From a virus, in IMG/VR virus record IMGVR_UViG_3300030104_006634, positions 1 through 45,982 of that record: a stretch of DNA of 45,982 nt; one strand, written 5' to 3'. This document shows positions 6,005-13,751 of the stretch, piece after piece. The notes beneath the pieces were generated by a model that was not told the origin of the DNA, made no database searches, and was given only the letters and a program-made list of their open reading frames with translations. Position numbers and translations under genes: made by a program. The first letter of the stretch is position 1, and every line of letters starts with the position of its first letter.

Positions 6005-7385
6005 GCGATGACAAGGCGACAGTGTTAACAATTTCTAATTTATCTTCTCTAACTTCAGCATCATACCTAGCAGTCCCATTATCTGGTTGACGGTTAGATA
6101 GTATTTCTTCTGCTAAGGGCAGTCCGACAAGTCTTTTAATCACCCTTTGAATGTCTCTAGCACCAAATTCCTCCGAGTATCCATGCTTAATTATGTAATC
6201 AATGATTTCAGGGGAGGCTTTTATTGGATACCTAGAAAGAGCCAACTTTGCAATCTTATTAATATCCTCACTATCAAGATCATTAAAGAAGACAAACTCA
6301 TCAACTCTTCCCCTGAACTCTGGAGAGAATGTTGCCTCTATAGACTTCATAATCTCCTCCTTATCCCCTTCACTGCTAACTTCTTCATTAAACCCTACAG
6401 TCTTAGTCTTTAAATCTTTAAGACCGCAGTTAGAGGTCATAATAAATATCGAGTCTGTGAGATCAATTTCGTTACCAGAATTATCAGTAAGAGTGCCTGT
6501 ATCCAAAAGAGAAAGTAAAATGTTGTACAGCTTAGGGTGTGCTTTTTCAATTTCATCAAAAACAATTGTCCATCTACTAGATTTATCGGCTTTCTCTTTT
6601 ATCAGAGAACTCTCAGAGTGACCAATATACCCAGGAGGTGACCCTAAGAGACGGCTAACCTCATGTCCATTGGTAAACTCTGCACAGTTTATAACCCAGA
6701 AGTGAGGTGAGTATTTCTCACCTAGTTTTCTTGCTAACTGTGTTTTACCTCGACCAGTCTTCCCAATGAAGAATAAGTTCATATGCTTACTGAACTCAGC
6801 GGCCTTAAGTTTCACCGAGTCAGAAACCGCCCTAATAGCTTCATCCTGACCTATGATGTTTTTCTTTAAGAACTTCTCAAGTTCTTTAATCTGATCTATT
6901 GTGGATAAGTTAGGCTTTTTATCCTTAGATTTCTTTTTAGAGGTTTTCTGTTCAAGTCTTTTCTTAAATTCAACGTCTTCTTTGGAATCCTTAATTAGGG
7001 ATTCCAGTATAACGGATTCAGGCATCACCTCATTTATCTCATAACAAACGAACTCAATCCTAAGTTCAGGATAGTATTCTGTGATGGTATTGTAATAAGC
7101 GCCTAATAACTTATACTCAAGCAAGGGATCCTTTACAGTCTCTTTAACTTGTTGAGCCTCCTCCATACGGGCTAGGAAAGTTTTTCTCTCATCAGCAGTA
7201 AGAGCATCAGTAACAATGATCTTTACATACTTAACGAAATCAAACTCCCCAGACTTAGTCGTCTTAACAAGTCTAATAAGTTTATTAAGAATTATTTTGA
7301 ATTGACGCTCAGTTAATCTCTTAACGTGAATAACTGAGTTCAACTCAGAACAATAAGCTTTAATACTATTAGTCTTCCTGGGCAT
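6000..7385 (-). CDS. ClpA/B-type AAA+ ATPase with unusual N-terminal domain
   Basis: A 461-residue protein. Residues ~165-430 form one AAA+ module of the ClpA/ClpB D2 type: IIGQDEAI, Walker A GKTGRGKT (208-215), pore loop GSPPGYIG (248-255), Walker B TIVFDEIEKAH (273-283), sensor 1 FIMTSN and arginine-finger region FSPEFRGRVDEFVFF. A C-terminal small domain (YSEEFGARDIQRVIKRL) follows. Residues 1-155 are not a Clp N-domain: they are helical and end in a Lys-rich linker. The N-terminal part might be related to phage baseplate assembly proteins, but I cannot confirm it. Likely an energy-driven chaperone or remodeller. AGGA precedes the ATG; it overlaps the upstream gene by 17 bases. Confidence 0.85.
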   Translation of the reverse strand: MPRKTNSIKAYCSELNSVIHVKRLTERQFKIILNKLIRLVKTTKSGEFDFVKYVKIIVTDALTADERKTFLARMEEAQQVKETVKDPLLEYKLLGAYYNTITEYYPELRIEFVCYEINEVMPESVILESLIKDSKEDVEFKKRLEQKTSKKKSKDKKPNLSTIDQIKELEKFLKKNIIGQDEAIRAVSDSVKLKAAEFSKHMNLFFIGKTGRGKTQLARKLGEKYSPHFWVINCAEFTNGHEVSRLLGSPPGYIGHSESSLIKEKADKSSRWTIVFDEIEKAHPKLYNILLSLLDTGTLTDNSGNEIDLTDSIFIMTSNCGLKDLKTKTVGFNEEVSSEGDKEEIMKSIEATFSPEFRGRVDEFVFFNDLDSEDINKIAKLALSRYPIKASPEIIDYIIKHGYSEEFGARDIQRVIKRLVGLPLAEEILSNRQPDNGTARYDAEVREDKLEIVNTVALSSL

Positions 7386-7779
7386 CTTTATCCTTCTTGA
7401 GCATGGCGTTTAAGTTACTAAAGAAAGATCCTTTAAGTTCTTGTTGAGCAGGTCCAGCCTTACCCTCTAAGTCCATCTCTTTCAGTTGATACTTTTGCAT
7501 AGTCTGTGCCAGCTTAAGAAGTTTCTCATTCGCTACACCCATCTGACCAAGAGCGTTGGTAGATGCAGCGATGATCTTTGTGAAGGCATCCACATTAGGG
7601 TTGCCATTATCATCAAAGTTAACGCGGGCCTGACCCAAATCAGTCATAGCGGCCTTGCAATCCTCAAACAACTGCTGGGCTGCTTCACGATCCGCCTGTG
7701 CGTTAATTTTGATTTCTTTGACGAGTCGGTTCATCTTCTGATCCGACCACATCTTGTTCTTTAGAATGTAGTTTGCCAT
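7369..7779 (-). CDS. Helical phage protein of unknown function (136 aa)
   Basis: A helical, probably coiled-coil protein (MANYILKNKMWSDQKMNRLV...) with many Ala, Gln, Lys and Leu and an acidic C-terminal end (KKDKDAQED). Alternative starts exist at the internal Met 9 and Met 15. It overlaps both neighbours (17 and 77 bases), and the large upstream overlap makes a later start attractive. It sits next to the AAA+ ATPase and may be a partner or adaptor; that is inference from position only. Confidence 0.65.
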   Translation of the reverse strand: MANYILKNKMWSDQKMNRLVKEIKINAQADREAAQQLFEDCKAAMTDLGQARVNFDDNGNPNVDAFTKIIAASTNALGQMGVANEKLLKLAQTMQKYQLKEMDLEGKAGPAQQELKGSFFSNLNAMLKKDKDAQED

Positions 7780-7915
7780 CTAAAAATTCCTCGTCGTTGT
7801 AAAAAAGATCTTCTTCATCCAAAATATCATCCTGAATATCAGGAAGATCCCTATGAGTATGTAGTCTTGGGGTCTTACGACCGTAAGTTTTCTCTCGTCT
7901 AAATGTTCTGCCCAT
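7703..7915 (-). CDS. Small charged phage protein (70 aa)
   Basis: I start at ATG 7915 (MGRTFRREKTYGRKTPRLHT): an AGGA lies 7 bases upstream, and the longer upstream frame is hydrophobic shadow of another gene. The N-terminus is basic, the middle strongly acidic (DDILDEEDLFYNDEE), the end Gln/Asn-rich. It is probably disordered. It overlaps the upstream gene by 17 bases. Function unknown. Confidence 0.6.
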   Translation of the reverse strand: MGRTFRREKTYGRKTPRLHTHRDLPDIQDDILDEEDLFYNDEEFLDGKLHSKEQDVVGSEDEPTRQRNQN

Positions 7916-8111
7916 GAGTATCCTGTAGTTTAGAGATATAGCCAGCTTTAAGAAATTTGTCGAAATACCAGAAATGGAAAGGTAGAGCCAAGTCCAAAGG
8001 CTTGATAACGACATCGAGATGTGTGATGTAAAGGGCGAAATTTGCCACAGCCTCCACGACTGATAATAGACCATAAACCAATAAACCTAATCTTTTTAAT
8101 AAATAGCTCAT
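7899..8111 (-). CDS. Small membrane protein (70 aa)
   Basis: Begins MSYLLKRLGLLVYGLLSVVE and contains one clear hydrophobic segment in residues ~4-33, then a mixed aromatic-rich tail. Most likely a single-pass inner-membrane protein. Its ATG overlaps the stop of the upstream gene (ATGA). Candidate roles such as holin or anti-restriction are unproven. Confidence 0.6.
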   Translation of the reverse strand: MSYLLKRLGLLVYGLLSVVEAVANFALYITHLDVVIKPLDLALPFHFWYFDKFLKAGYISKLQDTHGQNI

Positions 8112-8323
8112 TGCTTATCAACCATATTCTCCATAAACTCTTGAAATGCTTGCTCTCTCGTCAATCCCGCATCTCTTTGTGCTTTTGTAATTCTAAATCT
8201 CTTCCCAGTCTTTTTCTTGTAGTCTTCGATATCTATGAAAGGTGCATTGATATCGTTGCTATTGGACAGTTGCCTTCGCAGAGCCTCCTGAATCATGGAT
8301 GTAAGCCGTTCTTCGATATTCAT
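8108..8323 (-). CDS. Small phage protein (71 aa)
   Basis: A helical protein, MNIEERLTSMIQEALRRQL at the start and ITKAQRDAGLTREQAFQEF near the end. A CTATAAT motif ends 5 bases before the ATG, making it the first gene of a small leftward set. The downstream gene overlaps by ATGA. Unknown function. Confidence 0.65.
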   Translation of the reverse strand: MNIEERLTSMIQEALRRQLSNSNDINAPFIDIEDYKKKTGKRFRITKAQRDAGLTREQAFQEFMENMVDKQ

Positions 8324-8328
8324 ACCAT

Positions 8329-8334
8329 ATTATA
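8329..8334 (-). promoter_or_regulatory. Short-leader promoter motif (TATAAT, minus strand)
   Basis: ATACTATAATATGGT precedes ATG 8323; the box ends 5 bases before the start codon and lies just after the uvsX stop. Confidence 0.55.
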
Positions 8335-8338
8335 GTAT

Positions 8339-9316
8339 TTAGCTCTCACCCTTGAGGAGTTTAATTATTGGAGAAACACCTTCGTCGCCCTGATCAATCA
8401 AAGTCTTCAGGGACGGGGATTGAAATTTCTTACCTGTAGCCTTCACGGTGTACCAAGCTCCGCCCCTCTCCACAACCCCATCACGCTCTAGGAGGGGTAG
8501 TAAACCATAGTAGGGGTTCAGACCCTCATTAAATACAAGCTCAAACTCACAGGACTTGAAAGGCTCAATGATCTTATTCTTCTTGTTTCTTACCTTTCCT
8601 CGAATACCCGTAGGACTGTCCTTTTCACCTATAGTGTCAGTCTTTGCTGTCTCCAAGTTTACTCCAAGGTAATAATCCAAAGCATTACCGCCAGCAGCAG
8701 AGGTTCTAGGATCTCCATACATCACACCAACCTTGGTCCTGATCTGATTGACCAGGATTAGAGCTACATTCTTGGGTCTGAGGATAGGGTTGATCTTTCG
8801 AAGAGCGGCTCCAATAGTCTTCGCCCTTACTGCGCCTTGCATGTTGTTTCCTTCGTAGCCTTCAGAATCCATCTCAGCCTTAGATGGAGAGACTGCAAGG
8901 CTGTCATAGAATACGACTATTGGAGTGTCTGGATCTTCACCACGGATGGCCTCAATCGTTTTTTGGATAGTATCGAAGCAATCCTCTACGGTAGGGGGTG
9001 CAGCGTAGATTAACTTCTCAGGATCGATGCCTAAGGTTACGGCAAACTTAGGGCTGTATGCATTCTCTGAATCAATAATGATGGAGTAGAAGCCCTTTCT
9101 CTGCGCCTCACGAAGAATGTGAGTTCCAAATACAGTCTTAGCTGTAGACGCCTGTCCGATAAACTGAGTGATCATGCCGATAGGTACACCACCATTATAC
9201 TTACCCGAAATGATCTTGTTCAGTGCATACGAGCCTGTAGAGATTAAATCAGGTGTAAGCTCCTGCTCTGAGAGCATAGAAGCATTCTTAAGCTTGGCTA
9301 AAACGTCTTTGTTCAT
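8339..9316 (-). CDS. uvsX: UvsX-like RecA-family recombinase
   Basis: A 325-residue RecA-fold protein. The Walker A region is IGQASTAKT (53-61), which keeps the Lys-Thr pair. The Walker B strand is PIVVFYDSLA, preceded by a conserved DPEKLIYAAPPTVED segment, and ILVNQIRTKVGVMYGDP is the L2-like region followed by GGNALDYYLGVNLE. Order and spacing fit T4 UvsX, slightly shorter than the usual 340-390 residues. It forms filaments on ssDNA and catalyses strand exchange with gp32 and UvsY. A CTATAAT motif ends 5 bases before the ATG, within the stop of the preceding gene. Confidence 0.92.
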   Translation of the reverse strand: MNKDVLAKLKNASMLSEQELTPDLISTGSYALNKIISGKYNGGVPIGMITQFIGQASTAKTVFGTHILREAQRKGFYSIIIDSENAYSPKFAVTLGIDPEKLIYAAPPTVEDCFDTIQKTIEAIRGEDPDTPIVVFYDSLAVSPSKAEMDSEGYEGNNMQGAVRAKTIGAALRKINPILRPKNVALILVNQIRTKVGVMYGDPRTSAAGGNALDYYLGVNLETAKTDTIGEKDSPTGIRGKVRNKKNKIIEPFKSCEFELVFNEGLNPYYGLLPLLERDGVVERGGAWYTVKATGKKFQSPSLKTLIDQGDEGVSPIIKLLKGES

Positions 9317-9321
9317 GCAAC

Positions 9322-9327
9322 ATTATA
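9322..9327 (-). promoter_or_regulatory. Short-leader promoter motif before uvsX
   Basis: The minus strand reads GAGCTATAATGTTGC followed by the uvsX ATG, a 5-base spacing. The TAA inside the box is the stop codon of the upstream gene. Confidence 0.55.
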
Positions 9328-9745
9328 GCTCTACAGGCCAAAAGTATTCGATATTATCTGGCTCAGTCCAGCCATGCACAGCATAGTAATCAGGATCCTT
9401 ACGAAGAAGGTTAGAGCGATGGCTAGTGTGGACTCGATCGTCGCCAATCCAGTCGGGCATTTGAATATCATCAGGAAGATCATAATACTTCATGGTGTTG
9501 TTGTAACCACGGTCAATCCACTCTTGAATGCAAACATTGTGGTAGAGCTTGAGAGCGGGTAGGTAACCACGCCACATGGTACGGGCAGGGTGATTAGCCC
9601 AACCAACCTTGGCACTAGGATTAGCGGCAAGCTTGTTGGTGCTGTTGACCAGTTGCATGGCCTCCACACGCTGTTTACCAAGGCGACGGTAATCAAGAGC
9701 TTTGACGGAAGATACGAAGTCTGGATACGGTAAAAACGTTTGCAT
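9323..9745 (-). CDS. DNA-glycosylase-fold family protein (MSMEG_6728-like)
   Basis: A 140-residue protein beginning MQTFLPYPDF with DYRRLGKQRVEAMQLVN, NHPARTMWRGYLPALKLY and CIQEWIDRGY. This matches a family I know from bacteria as MSMEG_6728-like proteins, which appear related to pyrimidine-dimer glycosylases of the T4 DenV type (the R.GKQR..A region is shared). A repair function is plausible for a surface-water phage, but the catalytic residue is not certain. It is a single gene between two promoter motifs; the upstream motif is identical over 14 bases to the one before tRNA-Ile. Confidence 0.7.
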   Translation of the reverse strand: MQTFLPYPDFVSSVKALDYRRLGKQRVEAMQLVNSTNKLAANPSAKVGWANHPARTMWRGYLPALKLYHNVCIQEWIDRGYNNTMKYYDLPDDIQMPDWIGDDRVHTSHRSNLLRKDPDYYAVHGWTEPDNIEYFWPVEL

Positions 9746-9752
9746 GGCCTAG

Positions 9753-9758
9753 ATTATA
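9753..9758 (-). promoter_or_regulatory. Short-leader promoter motif (TATAAT, minus strand)
   Basis: TTTGCTATAATCTAGGCC precedes ATG 9745, box ending 7 bases before the start. TG one base before the hexamer is an extended -10 feature. No -35 box seen. Confidence 0.55.
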
Positions 9759-9802
9759 GCAAACCGTTCCAGTTTTACCAGTGTCCTTTTTGCGAAACTC
9801 AC

Positions 9803-9808
9803 TAAATA
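9803..9808 (+). promoter_or_regulatory. T4-type late promoter box (CTAAATA)
   Basis: CACTAAATACTTATATACC leads directly to the ATG at 9819, with TAAATA ending 10 bases before it. CTAAATA-like boxes are typical of late promoters in T4-like aquatic phages. Confidence 0.5.
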
Positions 9809-9818
9809 CTTATATACC

Positions 9819-10097
9819 ATGGCCATCGTAGACCCGAACCCCAACGATACGGTTACCAGAGCGGATCTTAATCAGCAGCTTGAAGTTCACGCTAAAACTA
9901 TTGAGCTTCAGATACTGTTATCCAAGCAGCAAGAGGAGATACTCGAAGAGTTATCCAACTGCGTTGAAGATCACAAAAGAATTAAAACAGCTTTGGAGAC
10001 CCTAGAGAGAAGAACTTGGAAGCAGGGTTGGCTTTTCTGGGGCATGATATTTTCACTGATAACCACAGCGGCAACTTTAATGACAAAGGCAAGCTAA
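9819..10097 (+). CDS. Coiled-coil protein with C-terminal membrane anchor (XhlA-like)
   Basis: A 92-residue protein. Residues ~14-65 form a heptad-rich amphipathic coiled coil, followed by Arg-Arg-Thr-Trp-Lys and one transmembrane segment (GWLFWGMIFSLITTAATLM), then a short end. This architecture resembles the haemolysin XhlA family, membrane-associated proteins often found in phage lysis or tail-tip regions. A late-type CTAAATA box upstream fits late expression. Role in lysis or as a membrane-anchored virion factor is inference. Confidence 0.65.
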   Translation: MAIVDPNPNDTVTRADLNQQLEVHAKTIELQILLSKQQEEILEELSNCVEDHKRIKTALETLERRTWKQGWLFWGMIFSLITTAATLMTKAS

Positions 10098-10261
10098 TGA
10101 CTGATACCCACCGGCAGCTTCTTGATAAGATCAACACTATTCAAAGTGATGAAACACCTTGTTCTTCTTATGAAGATACCGACACTTACAGAAAGACATT
10201 AGCTGATGCTTCAGTCATGCTGGAAGATGAGATTGAAAAGATTAAAAGCCGAATCGCTTAG
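10097..10261 (+). CDS. Very small acidic protein (54 aa)
   Basis: The start MTDTHRQLLDKINTI overlaps the previous stop by one base (TAATG), so it is coupled to the membrane-anchored gene; a longer frame upstream is only shadow. Acidic, helical, ending DEIEKIKSRIA. It ends 4 bases before the end of the convergent mazG gene. Unknown function. Confidence 0.6.
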   Translation: MTDTHRQLLDKINTIQSDETPCSSYEDTDTYRKTLADASVMLEDEIEKIKSRIA

Positions 10262-10265
10262 TTGG

Positions 10266-10616
10266 CTAACAGCCATCATCTTCGTGATCGTTGTTACCCT
10301 GGCGAATGCCACCACCTCTTACAAATCCATTAGGGTATCGAGATAGTAGTTTGGCTACATTAGCTTGAGCAATGTCATTCAAAGATATGTTGAGATTCGA
10401 AGCAGCCATAGCAACGTAGTATAGAACGTCACCAAGCTCTTTCTTTGCATCCTGAAGATCTAACTCTTTACCATGGAAGTGACGCTTTTTAATTAGTTCG
10501 CAATACTCACCAGCCTCTCCTGCAATACCTAGTGCCCAGTTTAGATTAGCGTCGGTCCAACTGATGTCAGGGTTAGCTGTTCGCTTGCACGCTTCTTGAA
10601 ATGTGTTGAAGTTCAT
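10266..10616 (-). CDS. mazG: MazG-like nucleotide pyrophosphohydrolase
   Basis: A 116-residue protein with the all-alpha NTP pyrophosphatase signature: WALGIAGEAGEYCELIKK (Glu helices) and DAKKELGDVLYYVAMAA (the KEELGDvlyy motif). These carboxylates bind Mg2+ and cleave NTPs to NMP and pyrophosphate. I start at ATG 10616 (MNFNTFQEACKRT); the upstream part of the frame lies in the epimerase gene. It overlaps that gene by 44 bases. Phage MazG has been proposed to modulate host nucleotide pools or to clean noncanonical dNTPs. It is the last gene of the glycan operon, which may be positional only. Confidence 0.88.
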   Translation of the reverse strand: MNFNTFQEACKRTANPDISWTDANLNWALGIAGEAGEYCELIKKRHFHGKELDLQDAKKELGDVLYYVAMAASNLNISLNDIAQANVAKLLSRYPNGFVRGGGIRQGNNDHEDDGC

Positions 10617-11568
10617 TATTGATCCATTCGTATGTTTTCTTGATACCATCTCGGAGAGGCATAGATGGAGCCCATCCGAGCTTTTGTTGAATGAGCCTGT
10701 TGTCTGAGTTCCTACCCATGACACCGAGTGGCCCCTCGACGTTATCAATGATACACTCTTTACCGGATATATCAATGATCATTTTTCCAAGGTCGTTTAT
10801 AGAGATCATTTCTTCAGATCCAATGTTAACCGGATCCTTAAAATCTGAAGCCATAAGTCTCTGCATAGCCTCAATGCACTCATCAATGTAGAGAAATGAA
10901 CGAGTTTGAGTTCCTGGACCCCATACGTCTATACTGCCTTCGGACTTAGCGACCTTTCGACACAAGGCGGCAGGGGCCTTCTCTTTACCACCATCGTAAA
11001 TGCCTTCAGGGCCAAAGATATTATGGAATCTGGCAATGCGAACATCTAGTCCAAAGTTTCTGAAAGCTGAGAGAAAGAGTCTCTCACTGAATAACTTCTC
11101 CCACCCATACTCCGAATCAGGATTAGCTGGATATGCAGAATCCTCAGAACAAAGGGGGTTGTCTGGGTCTTCCTGGTTGTGGCTAGGGTACATACAAGCA
11201 GAGCTAGAGTAAAACACTTTAGCCTTCCATTTAATAGCAAACTCGGCGCAGTGGAGGTTTATCAATCCAGAGTTACGCATCACATTGAAATCATTCTCAC
11301 CTGTAAAAATGTAACCTGCTCCCCCCATGTCGGCTGCTAATTGGTAGATTTCATCAACCTTATTACTGTAGGCAAAATCCAGATAATACCAAGAAGTTTG
11401 CTTAGAAAGGTCTAGCTTATGATAATCATCACAGAACGTATCACTTTCACAATACTCGTTACGGTCCTTGATATCGACAACGATAACCTTATGACCTTCG
11501 GACTTTAACTTACGGGCAAGATGGTGTCCGATAAATCCTGCGCCTCCACAAACCATTATTGTTTTCAT
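10573..11568 (-). CDS. GDP-mannose 3,5-epimerase-like extended SDR
   Basis: A 331-residue NAD-dependent sugar-nucleotide epimerase. CGGAGFIGHHLARKL is the Rossmann GxxGxxG, FYSSSACMYP carries the catalytic Ser and Cys region, and SEYGWEKLFSERL is the YxxxK pair. RIARFHNIFGPEG and the following GGKEKAPAALCRK match plant GDP-mannose 3,5-epimerase nearly motif for motif, better than UDP-glucose epimerases. The reaction converts GDP-mannose to GDP-L-galactose or GDP-L-gulose, sugar donors. Its start overlaps the stop of the upstream gene by 4 bases (ATGA). A GT10-type transferase in the same operon could use a GDP-sugar product. Confidence 0.88.
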   Translation of the reverse strand: MKTIMVCGGAGFIGHHLARKLKSEGHKVIVVDIKDRNEYCESDTFCDDYHKLDLSKQTSWYYLDFAYSNKVDEIYQLAADMGGAGYIFTGENDFNVMRNSGLINLHCAEFAIKWKAKVFYSSSACMYPSHNQEDPDNPLCSEDSAYPANPDSEYGWEKLFSERLFLSAFRNFGLDVRIARFHNIFGPEGIYDGGKEKAPAALCRKVAKSEGSIDVWGPGTQTRSFLYIDECIEAMQRLMASDFKDPVNIGSEEMISINDLGKMIIDISGKECIIDNVEGPLGVMGRNSDNRLIQQKLGWAPSMPLRDGIKKTYEWINNELQHISRSVQANS

Positions 11569-12347
11569 AATTGCACGTTGTAAAAGAAGTCTTCAGTCAC
11601 GTATGCTGGATCCTTATGAACCCAATCTTTGCCCCAAACGTAAGGGCTTGGGTCAAACTTATTATCCAAAAGGTCCTGCTCGCTATACTGCTTCTTAAGT
11701 AATTTTAGTTTTCCCTCTTTATGGGGATGAGGTCCTAGTAAATCCACCCAACCAAGACTATCAGGAGATCTGTAAACAACATGTTCTCTCAGAAATTTAA
11801 TCCAGGATTTGCCTGTATCTTCAGGAGAAATATATTTGTAAAATCCTGTCCCAAAGTTTTCCAATCCATTAGTATTATAGTTCCAACTCTTAGAATCCCA
11901 AGAAGAATTCAGAACCTTAGGGTTGCAAAAAGTAAATAAATCCCCCAACCAATTCTTACCTGCACAGGTTCCGTAGGAAACTAATAGTTCTCGTCTTTCT
12001 TGCTGTAAAGCTTGAATGCACTTTTCAAAAATATCAGAAACTACAATTATACTGTCTGCTCTGTTCTTTAAAAGGAAAGAAAATCCCTTTTCCATAGAAT
12101 GATCAACACCTATATCAACCAAACGAGGGTGGCCCTTACCAATTTCACTAGCATCAACCTCATCCTCCCAGTAAACATGATCAACATTTTCTAAAATTTT
12201 ATCTGAAGGGCGGACGCCATGACCGGTAAGAATTAAGTATGCATTTGGGTGATGCTTCCTGTAGTGCTTTAAACTAAAATCTAGTATATCATGTTTATAA
12301 AGCTCATGAGGATAAACATGAGTGTGGCTTAATAATATGCAATTCAT
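11565..12347 (-). CDS. Unidentified glycan-operon protein (260 aa)
   Basis: I do not recognise a family. The N-terminus MNCILLSHTHVYPHELYKHD and the segment NAYLILTGHGVRP suggest an alpha/beta fold; ADSIIVVSDI could be a GT-A like strand with an acidic end. It is rich in Trp and His in the C-terminal half (KDWVHKDP). No signal peptide or membrane segment. Position inside the operon, with a 4-base overlap to the epimerase and 3 bases from the sulfotransferase, suggests a glycosyl- or sugar-modifying enzyme; that is inference from context. Confidence 0.7.
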   Translation of the reverse strand: MNCILLSHTHVYPHELYKHDILDFSLKHYRKHHPNAYLILTGHGVRPSDKILENVDHVYWEDEVDASEIGKGHPRLVDIGVDHSMEKGFSFLLKNRADSIIVVSDIFEKCIQALQQERRELLVSYGTCAGKNWLGDLFTFCNPKVLNSSWDSKSWNYNTNGLENFGTGFYKYISPEDTGKSWIKFLREHVVYRSPDSLGWVDLLGPHPHKEGKLKLLKKQYSEQDLLDNKFDPSPYVWGKDWVHKDPAYVTEDFFYNVQL

Positions 12348-12350
12348 TGT

Positions 12351-12986
12351 TTAGAACTCATACCCCAAGGAAGTTATATCCTCTTCAAAAATTTCACCTA
12401 CTATATTTTTTGTAGTTTCAGAATACATATCCTTGTAGTGCGGATGACCCGAGTTTCTGTGCCATCCTAGTTTTGGGGGGTATCCATACTTGCTTGCTAT
12501 GGCACACCAATCACTACTCAAAGTTTCATATCTTCCCAAGTAGGAAAGGCCATAGTTAGGTTTGTCATTATAGATAAAAGACATCTGAGGTTTAAAGTGG
12601 ATATCCGATAAAACAACATCTTTTATTTTAGGCAAGTCTTCACAGAAACCTATAAAGCCTTTGTTTTTATACTCATCTTGTATGAGACAGGCAACCGCGC
12701 CCTGTGTATCTTTGGGCCTAGACACAGGATTTGAAAACTCTGTAAATGCAGAGAGCAGTCTATCCCAAGGATTTCTAACAAACGTCACTCTATCATATCC
12801 TCTGGTGCTTTCACTTTCTACGCTCGTGTCATAACTCAACATGCTCATATGATGAATAGGAGGCAAAGGATCTAGACGATCTGATCCGCGTAAACCGTTT
12901 ACATCTTTGAGAAGCACACCAACGCTAGAACCAGCAGTTTTTGGAATATGAAAAAATATTACCTTTTTTTTGTGATCTATAAACAT
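12351..12986 (-). CDS. Sulfotransferase family protein
   Basis: A 211-residue protein with the two PAPS-binding motifs of the carbohydrate sulfotransferase family: IFFHIPKTAGSS (5'-phosphosulfate loop) near residues 10-21 and VTFVRNPWDRLLSAF (3'-phosphate motif) at about 67-81. The C-terminal YSETTKNIVGEIFEED is also typical of Sulfotransfer_2 proteins. It should move sulfate from PAPS to a hydroxyl on a glycan. Sulfated surface sugars occur in marine microbes, and a phage-encoded copy in a glycan operon suggests decoration of its product. PAPS must come from the host. Confidence 0.85.
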   Translation of the reverse strand: MFIDHKKKVIFFHIPKTAGSSVGVLLKDVNGLRGSDRLDPLPPIHHMSMLSYDTSVESESTRGYDRVTFVRNPWDRLLSAFTEFSNPVSRPKDTQGAVACLIQDEYKNKGFIGFCEDLPKIKDVVLSDIHFKPQMSFIYNDKPNYGLSYLGRYETLSSDWCAIASKYGYPPKLGWHRNSGHPHYKDMYSETTKNIVGEIFEEDITSLGYEF

Positions 12987-12991
12987 GTGTA

Positions 12992-13732
12992 TTACTCAAA
13001 AAAGGTATCAGGATCAACAACGCCATGGCCTCTAGGATGACTATGATCCTCGCCCTCGTCCTTTCTAAATGTTTGGTCTGCTACACCTAGCCTTACCACC
13101 CAATCATCAAAAGCATTAATATCAATAATTTTGTATGCCTCAGAAACATTGCCAAAATCATTAGCTCTCATATAAGCTCTGGATAATCCCAACTCAGCGA
13201 TGCGGTCATGAGTGGTTACATCGCTGAACAGTAGATCATATGTTTTCATTAGTCTCTCAGTTTTATCCATAAAAATATGATCTCCGATATGGAAAGCGAG
13301 CGGGTCAGAGCAGTCGCCTCCCATGGCACTCCATGCGGACCGTTTAAGCGCCCATATATTGCCCCACACAATTTTGTCCGATTCAAAGCATAGATCAATC
13401 ATGGGTTGAAGGTTTGAAAAACGCTCATCACTTCTAGTCTTTATAACATATTCTGTATCGACTTCCTTCAATCCGTGGTAGGTCGTCTTGCAAGCTAGGT
13501 GGAAAGTGCCATAGTGTGGAGTGTGATCCCATACTCCTCCTTCGTATTTCTTTAGACTTTGCGAAACTACCTTAACGTCAGCATCTTCAGTGACGTAATT
13601 ATCCAAAAGGGTAGTATCGTCGTCGTCCCAATGAGACACAACAACTTTACCAAATTTTAAATATTCTTGTATGTTATTTATACTTCGACTATTTAAAGGA
13701 CCTTGAATTAATATTGTTACCTTATCCTTCAT
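12992..13732 (-). CDS. WavE-like putative glycosyltransferase (copy 1)
   Basis: A 246-residue protein beginning KVTILIQGPLNSRSINNI and containing KVVVSHWDDDD and TEYVIKTRSDERF, which follow the pattern of the WavE lipopolysaccharide-synthesis family (IQGP, then a strand with S.W, then LK.RSDE). WavE proteins are thought to build LPS core or capsule. It is distantly paralogous to the 18395..19198 product. Catalytic residues are not established for the family, so activity as a transferase is inference. Confidence 0.75.
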   Translation of the reverse strand: MKDKVTILIQGPLNSRSINNIQEYLKFGKVVVSHWDDDDTTLLDNYVTEDADVKVVSQSLKKYEGGVWDHTPHYGTFHLACKTTYHGLKEVDTEYVIKTRSDERFSNLQPMIDLCFESDKIVWGNIWALKRSAWSAMGGDCSDPLAFHIGDHIFMDKTERLMKTYDLLFSDVTTHDRIAELGLSRAYMRANDFGNVSEAYKIIDINAFDDWVVRLGVADQTFRKDEGEDHSHPRGHGVVDPDTFFE

Positions 13733-13751
13733 GTGTATATGATTCTATGCT

